25,369 nt of DNA from a virus, in IMG/VR virus record IMGVR_UViG_3300030329_003941, positions 1-25,369 of that record, one strand, 5' to 3'. Shown here piece by piece: positions 1 to 7,364 of this stretch (position 1 is its first letter; every line of letters begins with the position of its first letter). Below the pieces are notes generated by a model. It did no database searches and was not told the origin of the DNA. It worked only from the letters and a program-made list of their open reading frames with translations. The translations under genes and the position numbers were made by a program.

Positions 1-1
1 C

Positions 2-211
2 GATTGGACTAGTAAAACAGTAACTTGTAATACAATAGGAGAATTAAGAGTAGAGCTTAATATTCCTGATGGCGTGCAAGTAAACATCAGTGATACTATT
101 TATACTGATAACACAGCAGAAATGCCAGAAAATAAAACAGCAGAAGACGGTACTATTATACCATTATTTGTTGGCTGGCAAGCGAATAATAAGACAGGAG
201 GCTCAAAGTAA
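2..211 (+). CDS. Ubiquitin-like beta-grasp protein (5'-partial)
   Basis: This frame is open from the window edge to the TAA at 209-211, giving the last 69 residues. The 5' end lies outside the window. Visible features are a TIGELRVELNIPDG segment, typical of the first helix of MoaD/ThiS/Ubl beta-grasp proteins, an acidic stretch with DGT before a hydrophobic strand (IIPLFVGW), and a C-terminal tail NKTGGSK. The Gly-Gly followed by two residues resembles a Ubl precursor whose tail must be trimmed to expose Gly-Gly. The following genes encode an E2-like protein, a JAB peptidase and an E1-like enzyme, which strongly supports a Ubl reading. The alternative is a sulfur-carrier protein of the ThiS/MoaD type. 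The fold call is from pattern only, and the first beta-strand is not visible. Confidence 0.62.
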   Translation, partial: DWTSKTVTCNTIGELRVELNIPDGVQVNISDTIYTDNTAEMPENKTAEDGTIIPLFVGWQANNKTGGSK

Positions 212-359
212 TGCCTACTGTTTAAGTAAGATAATATAATTAAGGGGGACAATAACTGGTCCTATAAGCCCTATCCTTTTATAATGATTATTGGTGATTG
301 TATTAAATAATAGGCAAAGGAATATGTGAGTCCCCCTTATAATTACGGAGAAAATAAAG
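212..359 (+). ncRNA. Intergenic leader with long-range stem between Ubl and E2 genes
   Basis: This 148-base gap holds no convincing gene; the only ATG at its edge (211) opens a four-codon frame, MPTV-stop. Positions 241-250 (TAAGGGGGAC) pair perfectly with 330-339 (GTCCCCCTTA), a ten-base-pair GC-containing stem in an AT-rich region. It encloses about 79 bases with further short complementarities, such as CCTTT at 275-279 with AAAGG at 316-320. The stem ends about eight bases before the GGAG ribosome binding site (347-350) of the E2-like gene. It could be a regulatory leader, an RNA processing site or an attenuator setting the Ubl to E2 ratio. No known RNA family was recognised and no U-tract follows. 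Confidence 0.4.
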
Positions 360-1961
360 ATGAACTTAAAGATAAATTTTGAAGAAGATAAGAATACAGA
401 TATATTATTTTATCAAAAAACACCTTTTCGTGTATACGAAAATGGTGCGACTCTTGATAATTGGTTTGAACGTAAAGTTACAATAACTAGAGATTTTAGT
501 GATATTGGAGAATTAATAAACTTAGAAGATTTTGCCTATTCAACATCAATGGAAGATATAGTTAAATTTAATCAAGAGTTAGATAGTGTAAATGAAGATT
601 ACGGAGGCATGTTAAGAAGCTATGATAGTAAATATGTGTTTGGTGTATCAAAGAAATATGCATGGAAACCAGGGATATATGATGCTATTAGGCATATAAT
701 TAATTATTTAAATGAATCTAATAAAAGAGCTGCTAAAATTGAAACGTTATTTAAAAGGATAGAATACAATAGATATGCTTATGATAGATTTAAAACTCGT
801 ATGAATAATTTATCTATACAAAGAGACAAAGCTAAAGCTGCTAGCGGTAGTCTTGTTGATAACATGGAAGACTTAATGGATATCCAAACTAATGTTATAA
901 ATAAAATAAATGAATCTACATTACAAGCAAATTCAATGTCAGATAAGTTTAATATTTATAATTATGTTACGAATGTTCCAGAAGATTCTGAGCCCAGCTT
1001 TACTAACATGAAATTATGGACTATAGTAGTTGCAGAACCTAATGAAATGACTATTATTAATAATGATGGTGGAGAATTATCTAAAATTCAAACACCAAAA
1101 TTATTATTAGCATTTAATAGAAAGCTTTATAAGGTTCTTTCAGGACAATATGATTTCAAACCTCAATTTAAAGCTCATGCTATCCAAGGTATTCACCCAT
1201 ACATTAACGACCCTTTTCTTTGGGACAGAGCCTCTGAAGACAGAGCCAGAATAAATCAGCTTCCATGGGGAACATTATGCTTATCATCATTTCAAGATGA
1301 TATAACTAGACCTTTAGCAAGGAATGATTATAAATCTTTCTTAATGGGAGTAATGAATTGGAATAGTATCTATAATATTGCAGATACAAATCCATACAAT
1401 AACCCTGAAAAGATATATTGGTATATGGGATTCCCTGAAAAAGATATAAATAAAGCGCGTAGGTTAAAAAGCTTTGTTGGATGGAATAATAAACGTTGCT
1501 GGTCTTTTAACTTAAACAATTATATCGATGCTGAATTAAATGAAACACAACAAAGAATAAATAGAAGCATGGATATAGCTAATAGTGCAGTATATTCTAA
1601 ATATGTTGTAAAAGACTGTAATAAAAAACAATGCCCATTTAGAGAAGAATGTATTCATTTCATAAGAGCTAAGAATTTTAAAGATTCTAGTGTTGATTGG
1701 CTTGAAATAATAGAATCTTTCTCTGGATATGTAAATGATGGTATTGTATATAACCAAAATACAATAACAGCTGCGTTTCAAAGAACAATCAGCAAGTTAA
1801 TGCAAATAAGTGTTATAGATAGATGGAACTATTTAGAACAAAACTTAAATGCATCAGAATACTGGGTTGTAGATAATACTATTGAAGATAAAATGAAAAG
1901 AAAGTTAACTAATTGGCATAGAGCCATTAACAATGAAAGGAGACCTAATTACGATGGCTAA
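360..1961 (+). CDS. E2-like ubiquitin-conjugating protein with coiled coil and Cys cluster
   Basis: A 533-aa protein starting at ATG 360, preceded by GGAG at 347-350. Residues about 120-200 are rich in charged and heptad-like helix (coiled-coil appearance). Residues about 225-390 resemble a prokaryotic E2/RWD-type domain: HPYI at 279-282 stands for the E2 HPN motif, and WGTLCLSSF carries the candidate catalytic Cys307. These are followed by a helix (LARNDYKSFLMGVMNW) and a YNIADTNPYNNP turn like the post-Cys region of E2 enzymes. The H-to-C distance of 28 residues is longer than in eukaryotic E2s, implying an insertion. A C-x4-C-x5-C cluster lies at 420-431. Its place between a Ubl and JAB plus E1 genes supports a role passing activated Ubl to a target. 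The E2 assignment rests on motif and context only. Confidence 0.62.
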   Translation: MNLKINFEEDKNTDILFYQKTPFRVYENGATLDNWFERKVTITRDFSDIGELINLEDFAYSTSMEDIVKFNQELDSVNEDYGGMLRSYDSKYVFGVSKKYAWKPGIYDAIRHIINYLNESNKRAAKIETLFKRIEYNRYAYDRFKTRMNNLSIQRDKAKAASGSLVDNMEDLMDIQTNVINKINESTLQANSMSDKFNIYNYVTNVPEDSEPSFTNMKLWTIVVAEPNEMTIINNDGGELSKIQTPKLLLAFNRKLYKVLSGQYDFKPQFKAHAIQGIHPYINDPFLWDRASEDRARINQLPWGTLCLSSFQDDITRPLARNDYKSFLMGVMNWNSIYNIADTNPYNNPEKIYWYMGFPEKDINKARRLKSFVGWNNKRCWSFNLNNYIDAELNETQQRINRSMDIANSAVYSKYVVKDCNKKQCPFREECIHFIRAKNFKDSSVDWLEIIESFSGYVNDGIVYNQNTITAAFQRTISKLMQISVIDRWNYLEQNLNASEYWVVDNTIEDKMKRKLTNWHRAINNERRPNYDG

Positions 1962-2928
1962 AATTAATAAGGACTTTATAATAGAAGAAAAATGCTGGAA
2001 TATTATGCAACAATTTGCTGGATTAGCATATGATAAAGATAAGAATGAAATATCTGGCTTGTTATGTGTAAAGAAATCTGAGCATCCTGTAACTAATAAA
2101 CCAGTATATTTATTGTTTGACCCAGTAATTCTAGAACAAGAAAATACTGGTACTACAACAGAGCTAAATGGAGATGCCATCAGAGATTATACTATTAAAG
2201 CTGGTATGAAACATGGCAAAGACATCAAATTCTGTTGGTGGCATTCTCATCATACAATGGGTGCATTTTGGAGTGGTACAGACCAAAATGAGATAGAAGC
2301 ATGGAAGAATGATTCATGGTCCATAGCATTAGTAGTTAATTTAAAACAAGAATATAAATTAAATATTAGTGTTTGGGACCCAGTAGAATATTCTGAAGAT
2401 GTTCCTTTAGAGGTTATTAGACCTGTACCTAAACCAACAGCTAAGCAGAAAAAGCAATATGAAGAACTTTGTTCTACTGCTAATCCAATAGGTAATCATA
2501 CTACTTATACTATAGGCAAAGGATGGACTTCTAACTCTAAAGTAAGTAATAAAAACCAAACATCCTTTCTTCAAAATAAAGTAGAAACCGTATTAAATTG
2601 GAAAAACTCTCAAAATATAATTGCCCTTGCTGAATTAATTGAAAACTTAGATAATGATATTGATGAATTAATTAGCTCAGCTATAGCAGGTGAAACAAGT
2701 TATGAACTATATGCTAAAGAAGTTGAAAACATGAACAAAATGCTTTTAACTAGAAATGCTAAGATTAAAGTAATAACAATTGCTAAGGGTAAATTATTAG
2801 AAAAGGGAGCTTGTATGCAACCTTGGGAGCATATTAAATATGAAAACAATGAAATAGAAAAAGCCTATGATAATGCTAGGGTTCAGCAATATAATTTAGG
2901 CTATAACATAGGAGGATATTTATGTTAA
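1954..2928 (+). CDS. JAB/JAMM-domain metallopeptidase (deubiquitinase-like)
   Basis: A 324-aa protein. An in-frame ATG at 1933 overlaps the ribosome binding site AAAGGAGA (1936-1943), so ATG 1954 (MAKINKDF) is preferred. The JAMM zinc-protease signature is complete: Glu32 in NEISGLL, then H97-S-H99-x7-S107-x2-D110 (HSHHTMGAFWSGTD). The family hydrolyses isopeptide or peptide bonds after Ubl Gly-Gly tails; here it would mature the upstream Ubl by removing Ser-Lys and/or reverse conjugation. Residues beyond about 150 form a long, charged, mostly helical extension of unknown role, longer than stand-alone JAB peptidases. The gene overlaps the E2-like gene by eight bases and the E1-like gene by seven, so translation is probably coupled. 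Confidence 0.92.
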   Translation: MAKINKDFIIEEKCWNIMQQFAGLAYDKDKNEISGLLCVKKSEHPVTNKPVYLLFDPVILEQENTGTTTELNGDAIRDYTIKAGMKHGKDIKFCWWHSHHTMGAFWSGTDQNEIEAWKNDSWSIALVVNLKQEYKLNISVWDPVEYSEDVPLEVIRPVPKPTAKQKKQYEELCSTANPIGNHTTYTIGKGWTSNSKVSNKNQTSFLQNKVETVLNWKNSQNIIALAELIENLDNDIDELISSAIAGETSYELYAKEVENMNKMLLTRNAKIKVITIAKGKLLEKGACMQPWEHIKYENNEIEKAYDNARVQQYNLGYNIGGYLC

Positions 2929-3590
2929 TAAATACTCGTAGTAGTGGGCTGGTTAATAATCTTAATGATTATGTCTTTCATATTTTAGGTTGCGGAGCTA
3001 TTGGTAGCTCTGCAGCCACTCAATTGGTAAGAGCTGGAGCTACTAAATTCTTATTGTATGATATGGATAAAGTAGCAACAGAAAACCTTGGAGTATCTCA
3101 ATATATTGATGAAAATATAGGAATGAATAAGACAGATGCTCTAAAAGACCAGTTATCTGCTATTAATGAAGATATCGATGTTATGAAGTATTCAGAATAC
3201 TTTAAAATGTTTAGATATCAAGATAATAATGATATTGTTGTACTTGGATTTGACAGTATGAAATCAAGAAGAGAGGCTGTAGAAAATATATGCAGCAACA
3301 AGAAAACAAAACCATTTATGTTAATAGATGGAAGAATGGGTGGAGAACATTATCAGCAATATGTTTTTACAGATGTCAGACTAAATAAATATCTAAAAAC
3401 ATGGTATTCTGACGAAGAAGGAGACCCAGAACCATGCAACATCAAAGCAACAACATATTGCTCTAATATGGCCGGAAGCTTTATTGTAAATGCTATTAGA
3501 AAAGTAGTTACTAAAAGTCCTTATGAAAGTGAATTGACTTTTAACTTTCCTATGATGACATTGCAAAAAAATACTTGCTTTCCAGCATGA
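2922..3590 (+). CDS. ThiF/E1-like Ubl-activating enzyme (minimal)
   Basis: A 222-aa Rossmann-type adenylating enzyme starting at ATG 2922 with GGAGG at 2911-2915, overlapping the JAB stop. The nucleotide-binding loop GCGAIGSS occupies 23-30, followed by the acidic pair D47-x-D49, Asn55 and Lys70, matching the E1/ThiF/MoeB active site. GFDSMKSRREA further on corresponds to the conserved D...R segment. The Arg normally after the Asn (NLxRQ) is absent; the sequence reads ENLGVSQY. Candidate thioester cysteines are Cys168 and Cys176 (EPCNIKATTYC). It would adenylate the Ubl C-terminal Gly and hand it to the E2-like protein. It is about the size of MoeB/ThiF without accessory domains. Confidence 0.88.
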   Translation: MLINTRSSGLVNNLNDYVFHILGCGAIGSSAATQLVRAGATKFLLYDMDKVATENLGVSQYIDENIGMNKTDALKDQLSAINEDIDVMKYSEYFKMFRYQDNNDIVVLGFDSMKSRREAVENICSNKKTKPFMLIDGRMGGEHYQQYVFTDVRLNKYLKTWYSDEEGDPEPCNIKATTYCSNMAGSFIVNAIRKVVTKSPYESELTFNFPMMTLQKNTCFPA

Positions 3591-3609
3591 CAATTAGTAA
3601 ATTGATAGT

Positions 3610-3632
3610 CCCTCGGTATCACATACTGAGGG
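3610..3632 (+). promoter_or_regulatory. Ten-base-pair hairpin between E1-like and Sak4-like genes
   Basis: CCCTCGGTAT (3610-3619) and ATACTGAGGG (3623-3632) form a ten-pair stem with one G-T wobble and a three-base loop CAC. It is the only strong structure in the 74-base gap that divides the Ubl cassette from the replication genes. No U-run follows (GTTATCGTTATC), so a standard intrinsic terminator is doubtful. It may instead be a processing site, a weak terminator or a promoter element. Confidence 0.5.
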
Positions 3633-3664
3633 GTTATCGTTATCAAAATAAGGAATAAATCAAT

Positions 3665-4339
3665 ATGACACTAAAAAAAGTAAAACGCAAAGCCGTTTCT
3701 ACTAATCCGACCTCATTACTTCTATATGGAGCTCCAAAAGTAGGTAAAACTACTATGCTATCTCAGTTAGATGATTGTTTAATTATTGATACTGAAAAAG
3801 GAGCCAGAATGCTAGAAGGTTACATACAAGAAGTCAATAGTAGAGATGATTTAATTAACATGTTGCTAGAAATAAAAGAAAGCAAGGATGTTAGTTATAA
3901 ATATGTAGCAATAGATACCATAGATAAAGTAGCTGAATGGGCAGAACAAAGAGTGTGTGAAGAAGAAAACGTTCGTTCTATAGCTGATTTAGCATTTGGT
4001 AAAGGCTATGGGTTAGTAAGAGAAAAGGTAGCTAAAACAATATCTGCCTTTAAAGATGTTTGCGAGCATCTAATAATAATAGGACATAGAAAAGTAGCGT
4101 ATGCAGTAACAGAAGGCAATCCAATAGTTATACCTGAGTCACTTGATTTGACAGGTAAACTAAAGAATGTTATTATGGCTGGTTGTGATGCTATAGGCTA
4201 CGTCTATCGTAATGAAAAAGAAGAGTTGATGGTATCTTTTAAAGCTAATGAATCAATAGAAGCTGGAAGTAGATGTCCTCATCTTAAGGGTAAAGAAGTT
4301 AAGTTTGAATGGAAAAACATATACAAGGAGAAGAAGTAA
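3665..4339 (+). CDS. Sak4-like RecA-fold ATPase (phage recombination)
   Basis: A 224-aa ATPase. Walker A is GAPKVGKTT at 22-30, after a hydrophobic strand LLLYG. The following LIIDTEKGARML and a later VAIDTIDKVAEWAE strand fit the phage AAA_24/Sak4 group of short RecA-like ATP-binding proteins. These act in single-strand annealing or strand exchange, usually next to a single-strand-binding protein, as seen here. The stop overlaps the next start (TAATG at 4337-4341). RecA/RadA-type activity is inferred from family resemblance. Confidence 0.75.
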   Translation: MTLKKVKRKAVSTNPTSLLLYGAPKVGKTTMLSQLDDCLIIDTEKGARMLEGYIQEVNSRDDLINMLLEIKESKDVSYKYVAIDTIDKVAEWAEQRVCEEENVRSIADLAFGKGYGLVREKVAKTISAFKDVCEHLIIIGHRKVAYAVTEGNPIVIPESLDLTGKLKNVIMAGCDAIGYVYRNEKEELMVSFKANESIEAGSRCPHLKGKEVKFEWKNIYKEKK

Positions 4340-4926
4340 TGGCTATATTTAAACCAGAAGACAACGGTTCAACGGGAAGTTCCTATTTGGGAGTTGTAGA
4401 AGTAGGAATAGTAGGATTTGAAGATAAAGCAAATTTATTTGAATGGGCAGATATTTTCATTGAAGTAGAATTATCTATCAAAAATAGTGAATACACTAAT
4501 AGAATGTCTATATTAGGTAGCTTAGATAAAGATGCCACAGGTAAGATTACAGGTGGCTCTGTATTAAAGAAGATGTATAGAGTGTTTGATGCTATAGGAT
4601 GTACAGCAGGGCTAACAATCGATGGTAAATGGGAAGATGAGCATGGGAATGAAATAGATGATATTGGTCACTTCTTAAAGGAAAGATATTGCACTAAAGG
4701 CGAGCAGTATGTTGCATATCTATATAAGAAAAAGCCTAAGCCAGGAAAGAAAGTATATACTGAAGTATATCCTAGATTATATCCTAATACAGCTGAAGGC
4801 AAAGCAGCATGTAAAAAGGATACTGATTGGCTAAAGTCTCAAGGACATATTAAGGAAGCTACTGAAGCAGATATGATACCTGATGAAACTTCTAGCTTAG
4901 CTGATAGTGCATTAAGCAATCTATGA
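4339..4926 (+). CDS. Probable single-strand DNA-binding protein
   Basis: A 195-aa protein. An in-frame ATG exists at 4309, but the ribosome binding site AAGGAG (4325-4330) and the TAATG junction favour ATG 4339 (MAIFKPED). The N-terminal part has alternating hydrophobic strands (YLGVVEVGIVGF, WADIFIEVELSI), compatible with an OB-like fold. A basic segment lies at about 138-150 and an acidic/serine-rich tail ends in ALSNL. Proteins of this kind are typical partners of Sak4-like ATPases in phages. No diagnostic catalytic motif is visible, and the binding role is inferred from position and composition. Confidence 0.5.
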   Translation: MAIFKPEDNGSTGSSYLGVVEVGIVGFEDKANLFEWADIFIEVELSIKNSEYTNRMSILGSLDKDATGKITGGSVLKKMYRVFDAIGCTAGLTIDGKWEDEHGNEIDDIGHFLKERYCTKGEQYVAYLYKKKPKPGKKVYTEVYPRLYPNTAEGKAACKKDTDWLKSQGHIKEATEADMIPDETSSLADSALSNL

Positions 4927-6689
4927 AATATGTAGAGATAGCAGTAGAAACTCCTAGAACTAGGGGTATATTGATATTAAAGTCTGACCTATACAAATAT
5001 ATAGGTAGAGATGGAAAGGCTTTATATCGCTCTGTTTATCTTTACGATGATGATGCTAAGCAATATGCTGACATGAAGGGCAGTTTAAAAGGCTATCATG
5101 GAGAGAGAGGAATTGACAATGTTTTAATTGATATTGACAGAAAAGATAATTCCGATGAATATACATTAAAAAAGCTAAGGGAAACCTTAGCTCATTTAAG
5201 GGTATTAGAAGTCCTAGAAGAGAGCATTCAATGCTATTTTAGTGGGACTGGATATCATATCGTCATAACAAATAAAGTATTCAACTTCCAACCTTCTGAT
5301 AGCCTGCCCTATCAGGTAAAGCAAACAATGTCTAATTTATTTGAAGGTATAGATACTAGTATATACATGAGAAGTGGTATATATAGAGTAGCACATACTA
5401 AAAATCAAAAGACAGGTTTGTATAAGATACCTATATCTTTAAAAGAAGCCTATACCTACACATATAAAGAAATACATAAACTAGCCTTAGAACCTAGAAT
5501 AGAATATCCATATGATTTATTAGATGCAGATGGAGAGTTAGAAGGCTATATATGCGTAGATAAGCCAAAAGTAGCCGAATTTGGAAGAGTTACTGAACCT
5601 ACGAAGGTAGTACCTTGTGTACAAACAATGCTTAAAAATGGGCCATTAGAGGGCTCTAGGCATAATACGGCACTTAGAATAGCTTCTCACTTTAAAAGGC
5701 ATGGTATCCCTAGTGAGTATGCAAAAGTATCATTATTACACTGGAATAACAATACATTAAACGAGCAAAGTATGATAGAAAAGACAGAATCCGTATATAA
5801 TGGAAATTACAACTACGGATGTCAAGATGTGCTAATGAAAAAGTATTGTCAGACTAAGTGTGTGTTCTTTAAGAACAAAGATTATCATGTACATGTAAAG
5901 GATTCCGATGAATTACAAAAGGAATTTGAAGACAGATTAGCAACAAACTTTGAAGGTAGAACAATACCTTTAGCTAAAATGTTTGGATTAGATGAATATG
6001 ATACTCAGATATATCCCGGTGAGCTAGTCACCATATTTGGACCAACAGGTTCTAATAAAACTACATTAGCACAAAATCTCGCTCTTGGAGTGGATTTTCA
6101 AAATGATTGTATCAACAAAGATTGGCAGATACCTACATTGTTTCTGTCTCTTGAATTATCAGCATGGTATATGCATAGAAGGCATTTACAGATAGTTTCT
6201 GGACATAGTAAAGAAGAAGTAAATGAACACTATAAGGAACTATACAAAGAACATGCAGATGAATTAAGACATCTACAAATACAAACAATAACACCAACGA
6301 TGAAATCAATACAAGATAAAATAAAACAATTAAACCCTTACGTTGTTATTGTTGATTATATAGATTTGGTTGATACACCGCCACACATAAAGGGAGAGTA
6401 TGAACAAATCAAATACATCTCTCATAGTTTGTCTAATTTAGCTGTTAATTTAGATGTTATAATAATTCAAATATCTCAGGTAAGTAGAGAGTACAGTAGA
6501 AATGAAGTACTAGATTTGTATGCAGGAAAAGGCTCAGGTGCTATAGAGAACGCTTCGCGTAAAGTGATAGGTTTAAATGGCCAGGCAAATACTAATGTAA
6601 AGCATATACACATGTACAAGAATACTGATGGTGAATTATTTGATGTTGAAGTAGAATGGCGTGAAAGCTTCAGATTGAGGAGGGTTTAA
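4923..6689 (+). CDS. Primase-helicase: AEP primase fused to DnaB-like helicase
   Basis: A 588-aa replication protein overlapping the previous stop (ATGA). The N-terminal half resembles archaeo-eukaryotic primases: the metal-binding DID at 70-72 in NVLIDIDRKD, and SGTGYHIVI at 107-115 as the S-x-H-like second motif. A cysteine-bearing linker (about 290-320) leads to a RecA-fold helicase domain. That domain has Walker A GPTGSNKTT from residue 373, LFLSLELSAW as the DnaB-type strand, VVIVDYIDLVD as Walker B, and IIQISQVSREY as a sensor/H4-like segment. It should unwind DNA and make primers at the phage fork. An Asn replaces the usual second Gly of Walker A (position 378). Confidence 0.85.
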   Translation: MKYVEIAVETPRTRGILILKSDLYKYIGRDGKALYRSVYLYDDDAKQYADMKGSLKGYHGERGIDNVLIDIDRKDNSDEYTLKKLRETLAHLRVLEVLEESIQCYFSGTGYHIVITNKVFNFQPSDSLPYQVKQTMSNLFEGIDTSIYMRSGIYRVAHTKNQKTGLYKIPISLKEAYTYTYKEIHKLALEPRIEYPYDLLDADGELEGYICVDKPKVAEFGRVTEPTKVVPCVQTMLKNGPLEGSRHNTALRIASHFKRHGIPSEYAKVSLLHWNNNTLNEQSMIEKTESVYNGNYNYGCQDVLMKKYCQTKCVFFKNKDYHVHVKDSDELQKEFEDRLATNFEGRTIPLAKMFGLDEYDTQIYPGELVTIFGPTGSNKTTLAQNLALGVDFQNDCINKDWQIPTLFLSLELSAWYMHRRHLQIVSGHSKEEVNEHYKELYKEHADELRHLQIQTITPTMKSIQDKIKQLNPYVVIVDYIDLVDTPPHIKGEYEQIKYISHSLSNLAVNLDVIIIQISQVSREYSRNEVLDLYAGKGSGAIENASRKVIGLNGQANTNVKHIHMYKNTDGELFDVEVEWRESFRLRRV

Positions 6690-6889
6690 TGGGAGCAATA
6701 CTAACAGTTATCGTTCAAGATGACTTATTATTAATAGAGCTTTTTAGATGTTTTAGATTAGGAATAGCTTGGCAAGATAATAATGCAGGCAAAGCCTCAT
6801 CTTTAATATTAGGAATATGGAAAGCAGAAACTAACCTAACCTTTGCATGGAGACATGTATTGGATTGGCAAGAAATGGGCGAAGCCTAA
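6689..6889 (+). CDS. Small protein of unknown function
   Basis: A 66-aa frame whose ATG overlaps the primase-helicase stop (TAATG), with GAGGAGGG just upstream at the end of the helicase gene. It has a hydrophobic N-terminal part (ILTVIVQDDLLLIELF) and several Trp residues, but no recognised domain. Tight coupling and a good ribosome binding site support expression. A longer HNH frame could start inside it at 6843, so translation of the two may compete. Confidence 0.55.
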   Translation: MGAILTVIVQDDLLLIELFRCFRLGIAWQDNNAGKASSLILGIWKAETNLTFAWRHVLDWQEMGEA

Positions 6890-6890
6890 A

Positions 6891-7364
6891 ATGAAAAAGA
6901 AGAAGAACCTGACGAAGAAAATGAAGTTTTGGGAGGAGAAATTCCTCCCAAAGCTAAAAAAGCATCATGGTAATCGTTCAAAAGGAGTATTTCATAGACT
7001 TATGAAAAAGTCTTCTACTCTTAGAACTTCATTAAAAAGAAGGAGTAAAGAGTATGAAGTATTATTTGATATTACTCTTAAAGAAATTAGGGAACTTATA
7101 CTTGCTGCCTATGGGAAGAGATGTAGATATTGTAGGGATATACTTAAGGTTAATAATATGGTTTGTGACCACAATATTCCTCTTAGTCATGGTGGAGAAA
7201 GTATTGCTTCTAATCTTCAGATGATATGTGCAAGATGCAATACTCGTAAAGGCCCTTTAACTGATAAAGTCTTTAGAAAGTTATTAGCATGGCTTAAAAG
7301 ACAGAATCAAAATACAAGAGACTATATATTAAGAAAACTATCAAGAAGCGATGTATTTAAATGA
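6891..7364 (+). CDS. HNH endonuclease
   Basis: A 157-aa protein when started at ATG 6891, two bases after the preceding stop; the frame is open from an ATG at 6843. The basic N-terminus (about 1-55) is followed by a zinc-supported HNH domain: C78-x2-C81, VCDHNIPLSHGG with the catalytic Asp-His pair at 93-94, Asn108, and C113-x2-C116-N117. Such proteins cut DNA as free-standing homing endonucleases or as packaging or restriction nucleases. Its location between the helicase gene and a structured RNA candidate fits a mobile homing-type element, but no intron boundary was identified. A hairpin lies in its 5' coding part (6928-6952). Start choice is uncertain because no strong ribosome binding site precedes 6891. 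Confidence 0.85.
   Translation: MKKKKNLTKKMKFWEEKFLPKLKKHHGNRSKGVFHRLMKKSSTLRTSLKRRSKEYEVLFDITLKEIRELILAAYGKRCRYCRDILKVNNMVCDHNIPLSHGGESIASNLQMICARCNTRKGPLTDKVFRKLLAWLKRQNQNTRDYILRKLSRSDVFK
6928..6952 (+). promoter_or_regulatory. Perfect hairpin in the HNH 5' coding region
   Basis: TTTGGGAGGA (6928-6937) and TCCTCCCAAA (6943-6952) form a perfect ten-pair stem around a GAAAT loop, inside the first codons of the HNH gene. One arm contains a Shine-Dalgarno-like GGGAGGAG that the stem would hide. It may limit translation or attenuate transcription beyond the helicase gene. Confidence 0.5.

Noticed and set aside
208-224. TAATGCCTACTGTT occurs both after the Ubl stop and at the start of the beta-rich appendage gene (minus strand, 24229-24242), each encoding MPTV.
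   Set aside because: A 14-base match is expected about once or twice by chance in an AT-rich window this long, and the first copy stops after four codons. No further similarity follows.
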